From positions 1 to 43,980 of the forward strand of contig NZ_BCRA01000011.1 in assembly GCF_001552355.1 (NCBI RefSeq): a stretch of DNA of 43,980 nt. The letters run 5' to 3'. Every line of letters starts with the position of its first letter. Position 1 is the first letter of the stretch. Shown piece by piece: positions 41,486 through 43,980 of the stretch. The stretch is from Microbacterium resistens NBRC 103078 (lineage in GTDB: Bacteria > Actinomycetota > Actinomycetes > Actinomycetales > Microbacteriaceae). Both the position numbers and the translations under genes were made by a program. Below the pieces are notes generated by a model, which saw nothing but the letters and a program-made list of their open reading frames with translations, was not told where the DNA came from and did not search any database.

Positions 41486-42258
41486 AGTGCTCGCCCCCGA
41501 GACGGTGACGACGCCTGCGATGCTGCGAAGTAATCATCCTCCTCGACGGAGGGCACTGCGCGGGGAACTCTCGCCGGCGGCACCGGCCTCGTCACCGCAG
41601 GCGGCACGTCGACTTCCCGAGCTTCGAGGTGTGTGCGGAGCAGGGAGACGTGTCCGTGGTCGTGGTTGTATGTCAGCGTGTATTCGCCACGGGTCACCGT
41701 CCGGTCGAGGGGTCCGGTCGGGGGTTCGTCGTAGACGTAGCCGTTGACCAGCGCCGCCTGGGTGGTGTCCTCGCCCATGTCGAACCCGGCCAGGTGCTCG
41801 ATCGCCGCATCCGTGCCGTCTCGATCGATGATCGCCAGCACCTCGTCGGCGTCCTGCCCTCGCAGGAACACGATCCCGACCCACCGGGCAGGAGGGGTTG
41901 GGTCTGAGGGCGCGGGCCGCCACGCGATGCGGCCAGAGACACCCCTGGCCACATCCACCTGGTCATGCACCCCATCGAGCAGCACCGCAGCATGCCGCAG
42001 ATCGGCCGCGGCGGTAAGAGCGTGACTTGCGCCCGCAGCCTGGTTTCCGTCGTCGTCGCATGCACGCACCTGGTTCGAGGCATGCGCGGTGGCGAGTTGG
42101 TCGAGCACCTGCCGGAGAGACCTGACCCCGGCGAGGAGGTCACCGAGCACCGCGTAGGTGTCGGCGGGGTCCTCGAACACGCGGGTCGCGTGCGCGAGTC
42201 CGCGGAGCGCTTCGGACGCTTCCGCAGCACCGGCGGTGGGGTTCTGGAACGTCGGCAT
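41482..42258 (-). CDS. Hypothetical protein of the transfer operon
   Basis: A 258-residue soluble protein. The N-terminal half is helical (EASEALRGLAHATRVFEDPA; VRSLRQVLDQLATAHASNQV). The second half has a beta-rich domain with WVGIVFLRGQDADEVLAIID, DGTDAAIEHLAGFDMGEDTT, NGYVYDEPPTGPLDRTVTRG and YTLTYNHDHGHVSLLRTHLE. The pair of domains recurs in actinobacterial elements beside VirB4-like genes, but I cannot name a family. AGGAG precedes ATG 42258, 14 bases after the SCO6880-type stop, and the stop is coupled to the VirB4 start, so it is probably part of the transfer machinery. Confidence 0.7.
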   Translation of the reverse strand: MPTFQNPTAGAAEASEALRGLAHATRVFEDPADTYAVLGDLLAGVRSLRQVLDQLATAHASNQVRACDDDGNQAAGASHALTAAADLRHAAVLLDGVHDQVDVARGVSGRIAWRPAPSDPTPPARWVGIVFLRGQDADEVLAIIDRDGTDAAIEHLAGFDMGEDTTQAALVNGYVYDEPPTGPLDRTVTRGEYTLTYNHDHGHVSLLRTHLEAREVDVPPAVTRPVPPARVPRAVPSVEEDDYFAASQASSPSRGRAL

Positions 42259-42272
42259 CACTACTCCTGACA

Positions 42273-43742
42273 TCAGACGGTGCGGCACAGCGGTAGCGCT
42301 GCGACGGTGAAGGCTTGCGCTTGCTGCCCGACGAGGCGTCGCGTTTCGCAGGAGGCTTGGATGGCGGCTTGCTCGATCGCGGCGACGGCGGTGTCGAGTT
42401 CTTCCGGGGTGGGGGCGCTGATGGAGATGAGGCCGGTGTAGCGGAGGACGCCGTGGCCGGCGGTGAGGTCGGCTTCTTGTTGCAGCACGTCACCGTATTC
42501 GGCGGTTTGTGAGGCGTCTTCGATCTGCCCCATTTTCTGCCGTTGCGCCGCGTCCGAGATCAGCTCGGTCTTCTTCTTCCGAATATCCCGTGCCGCCTGA
42601 TCCGAACGGATCGGCGTACACACCAACGAGAACGCCCGCTGAATCCCAGACGACAACAGCACCGGGGCGAGGAACCCCGGATACACCTGCGACCTCGGCC
42701 ACTCCGACACCCACAACACCGCATGAAACGCGGAATCCGACCGCAACCGATCCCACGACTCCGTCACCGCGACCGGGCCCGCGGTGGCAAGCGTGCGGCC
42801 GATGTCGCTGTGGCGTTCCAGGATCGCGGCGGTTGCGGGGTCGTAGGCGGAGCGGAGGATCACGGCGACCTGGGCGGGGGTGAGCCACCCGGTGACGGTG
42901 AGTTCCGCCGCCCGCAGCGCCGTGACGAGGGTGGTCATTTCTTGTCGGAGGACGGCGGCTGCGCCTTTGATGCCGCCACCGTTGGTGCGGACCTGTCTGG
43001 CGGCGGCTTTGAGGTCGAGGGCGAGGCTGATGGTGGTGGCGTGGCGTTCCCCGGCGGGCCCGGCACGGTCGATGAGTTCCCGATACACGGTCGACGTCCA
43101 TGACCCGTCGTCGTGGCCGTGGCGGTGCCACCACTCCACGAGCCCGGAGCCGCCGTCAGGGAGGGTGCGTTCGCACACTTGGAGGCGCGCGATCCGCCCG
43201 GACCGGCAGGTGGTGGCAAGCACCCGCCCCCAGGTCGCGACGCGGCGTTCCTGCTCGCCTGGGTCGAGGAGCACGAATGCGGGGTGTGAGACGCCGATGA
43301 TCGCGGTGAGGGTCTGCTGGTGGGGGTCGTGGATCATCGCCGCCCCCGTCTCCGGGTCCTCCCACTCCCGAAGCGCTGCCGCATCACCCGGCAACGCGAG
43401 CGTCCCGGCGGGGCGGGGCTTGACCACTCGCCGCCGGAACACGGTCTGCTTCTTCTGGGTGCGGGCGACCCAGCGGAAGGTGACGGGCACCCACTCGATC
43501 AGCTTCCGTCCGCCGACCGGGGTCCAGGCTAGCGCTGCGCACAGCAGCCAGACGGGTGCGGTCCAGGCCAGGAGGATTCCGCCTCCGGCGTAGAGGGCGC
43601 CGACGATGGAGAGGACGCCGGTGGCGAGGACGATCAGTTGCGGGAGGGAGAGGCCGAGGAGGATGCCGCGGCGGGTGAGGCGGGAGAACTGCACCGCCCG
43701 CAACCCAAACTCCACACCGCTCGTGGACTGTTGAGACGACAT
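42273..43742 (-). CDS. SCO6880-family conjugation protein
   Basis: A 489-residue protein with two N-terminal membrane helices (about 28-68, LSLPQLIVLATGVLSIVGAL onward), a PrgI-like arrangement, followed by a soluble domain. Recognisable blocks are DPHQQTLTAIIGVSHPAFVL, GRVLATTCRSGRIARLQVCE, STVYRELIDRAGPAGERHAT and WLTPAQVAVILRSAYDP. The pattern matches the SCO6880 family, named from a Streptomyces coelicolor protein and found next to VirB4-type ATPases in actinobacterial elements. It is likely an inner-membrane partner of VirB4. The AAGGAG site of ATG 43742 overlaps the stop of the next upstream gene. Confidence 0.85.
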   Translation of the reverse strand: MSSQQSTSGVEFGLRAVQFSRLTRRGILLGLSLPQLIVLATGVLSIVGALYAGGGILLAWTAPVWLLCAALAWTPVGGRKLIEWVPVTFRWVARTQKKQTVFRRRVVKPRPAGTLALPGDAAALREWEDPETGAAMIHDPHQQTLTAIIGVSHPAFVLLDPGEQERRVATWGRVLATTCRSGRIARLQVCERTLPDGGSGLVEWWHRHGHDDGSWTSTVYRELIDRAGPAGERHATTISLALDLKAAARQVRTNGGGIKGAAAVLRQEMTTLVTALRAAELTVTGWLTPAQVAVILRSAYDPATAAILERHSDIGRTLATAGPVAVTESWDRLRSDSAFHAVLWVSEWPRSQVYPGFLAPVLLSSGIQRAFSLVCTPIRSDQAARDIRKKKTELISDAAQRQKMGQIEDASQTAEYGDVLQQEADLTAGHGVLRYTGLISISAPTPEELDTAVAAIEQAAIQASCETRRLVGQQAQAFTVAALPLCRTV

Positions 43743-43745
43743 CGG

Positions 43746-43980
43746 TCACTCCTTCTCGACGGACGGCTTCGGAGCAGGCGGCGGCGACTTCGCCGGAGGC
43801 ACCGAAGTAGCTGGCCTCGTAGGTGCCGTCGGTGCCGGGCTGGGCGCGGCTGAGGGCTGCACGGTCTCACCAGCACCCGCAGCGTGCCCTTCCGCCGCGC
43901 CGCCCACGACGCCGCCGAGCTTCGGTCCCGCGGTCGCGGCGACCTTCGCGACCTGCGCACCCACCACGACCGCAGCGGCA
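43746..43980 (-). CDS. C-terminal part of an upstream transfer protein (partial)
   Basis: The frame is open to the right edge and ends at 43746-43748, three bases before the SCO6880-type start. The visible 77 residues are an Ala/Gly/Val-rich stretch (VVGAQVAKVAATAGPKLGGV, GGAAEGHAAGAGE) and a Pro/Ser/Ala/Thr-rich tail ending KPSVEKE. Position and composition would fit the end of a multi-spanning VirB6/TrbL-like channel protein, but the diagnostic part lies outside the window. Confidence 0.6.
   Translation of the reverse strand, partial: AAAVVVGAQVAKVAATAGPKLGGVVGGAAEGHAAGAGETVQPSAAPSPAPTAPTRPATSVPPAKSPPPAPKPSVEKE

Larger units (their letters stand above)
20860..43980. mobile_element. Integrative and conjugative element with metal-resistance cargo (left part)
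   Basis: The left boundary is inferred at the 3' half of tRNA-Val(CAC), next to a large serine recombinase. Conjugation genes (SSB, VirD4/TraG, VirB4-like, SCO6880 family) and a metal-resistance block follow to the right edge. The right attachment site, the relaxase and replication functions are outside the window, so the exact ends and element size are not known. The left coordinate is approximate. Core chromosomal genes stop exactly where the recombinase begins. Confidence 0.8.

Noticed and set aside
20860..43980. CRISPR array or insertion sequence within the element
   Set aside because: No regularly spaced repeats and no transposase gene or terminal inverted repeats were found on either strand.

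Overview
The window is GC-rich actinobacterial DNA. Gene content and order suggest a member of Microbacteriaceae such as Microbacterium, but no species can be assigned. It has two halves: conserved chromosome (1 to about 20.9 kb) and the left part of an integrated conjugative element carrying metal-resistance cargo (about 20.9 kb to the right edge, where the element continues).

Chromosomal half. The order thrS, HIT-family Ap4A phosphorylase, pdxS, pdxT, yebC, ruvC, ruvA, ruvB, yajC, secD, secF, rel is the order known from Mycobacterium tuberculosis and other actinobacteria. It combines stringent response, protein export, Holliday-junction resolution, vitamin B6 synthesis and threonyl-tRNA charging. 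Local additions are a DUF349 protein, an AbiEi-antitoxin-like orphan, an aminoglycoside-phosphotransferase-fold protein, a pyridoxal kinase (pdxY) divergent from pdxST, an LtrA-like membrane protein, a CsbD-like stress protein, a 54-residue membrane protein and a ChaA-type cation/proton exchanger. A tRNA cluster (Gly-GCC, Cys-GCA, Val-GAC on the minus strand; Val-CAC on the plus strand) ends this half.

Element. A large serine recombinase abuts tRNA-Val(CAC); its last 13 codons are the antisense of the tRNA and its stop codon lies in the anticodon loop. Conjugation genes follow, nearly all on the minus strand and often joined by 4-bp start/stop overlaps: a small basic protein, a DUF4913 protein, SSB, a VirD4/TraG coupling ATPase, a 200-aa unknown, a 1002-aa LAQTG-anchored surface protein with five tandem modules, and DprA. 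After the cargo come a VirB4-like ATPase, a 258-aa unknown, an SCO6880-family protein and the tail of a further membrane-type protein. No relaxase, replication gene or right attachment site lies in the window.

Cargo (30.8 to 39.9 kb), sitting between dprA and virB4, is a mosaic of metal modules: an ArsR/SmtB sensor with an MFS exporter; a CueP-type copper lipoprotein; a P-type ATPase scar joined to a short dprA-like piece; merA with a divergent merR across a 15-bp-arm operator; and cmtR, a P1B ATPase, lspA and a broken thioredoxin-like gene, divergent from an ACR3/arsenic-type permease. CmtR keeps the three Cd/Pb-binding cysteines, and two copies of a CTGACTRTWCAG motif flank the cmtR/permease divergence. 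Reduction (MerA), efflux (ATPase, MFS, permease), periplasmic or surface capture (CueP) and lipoprotein processing (LspA) would together protect the host against Hg, Cd/Pb, Cu and perhaps As. Four genes (pdxS, ltrA, the ArsR sensor and cmtR) have a -10-like hexamer 6-7 nt before the start codon and no Shine-Dalgarno sequence, which suggests leaderless mRNAs.
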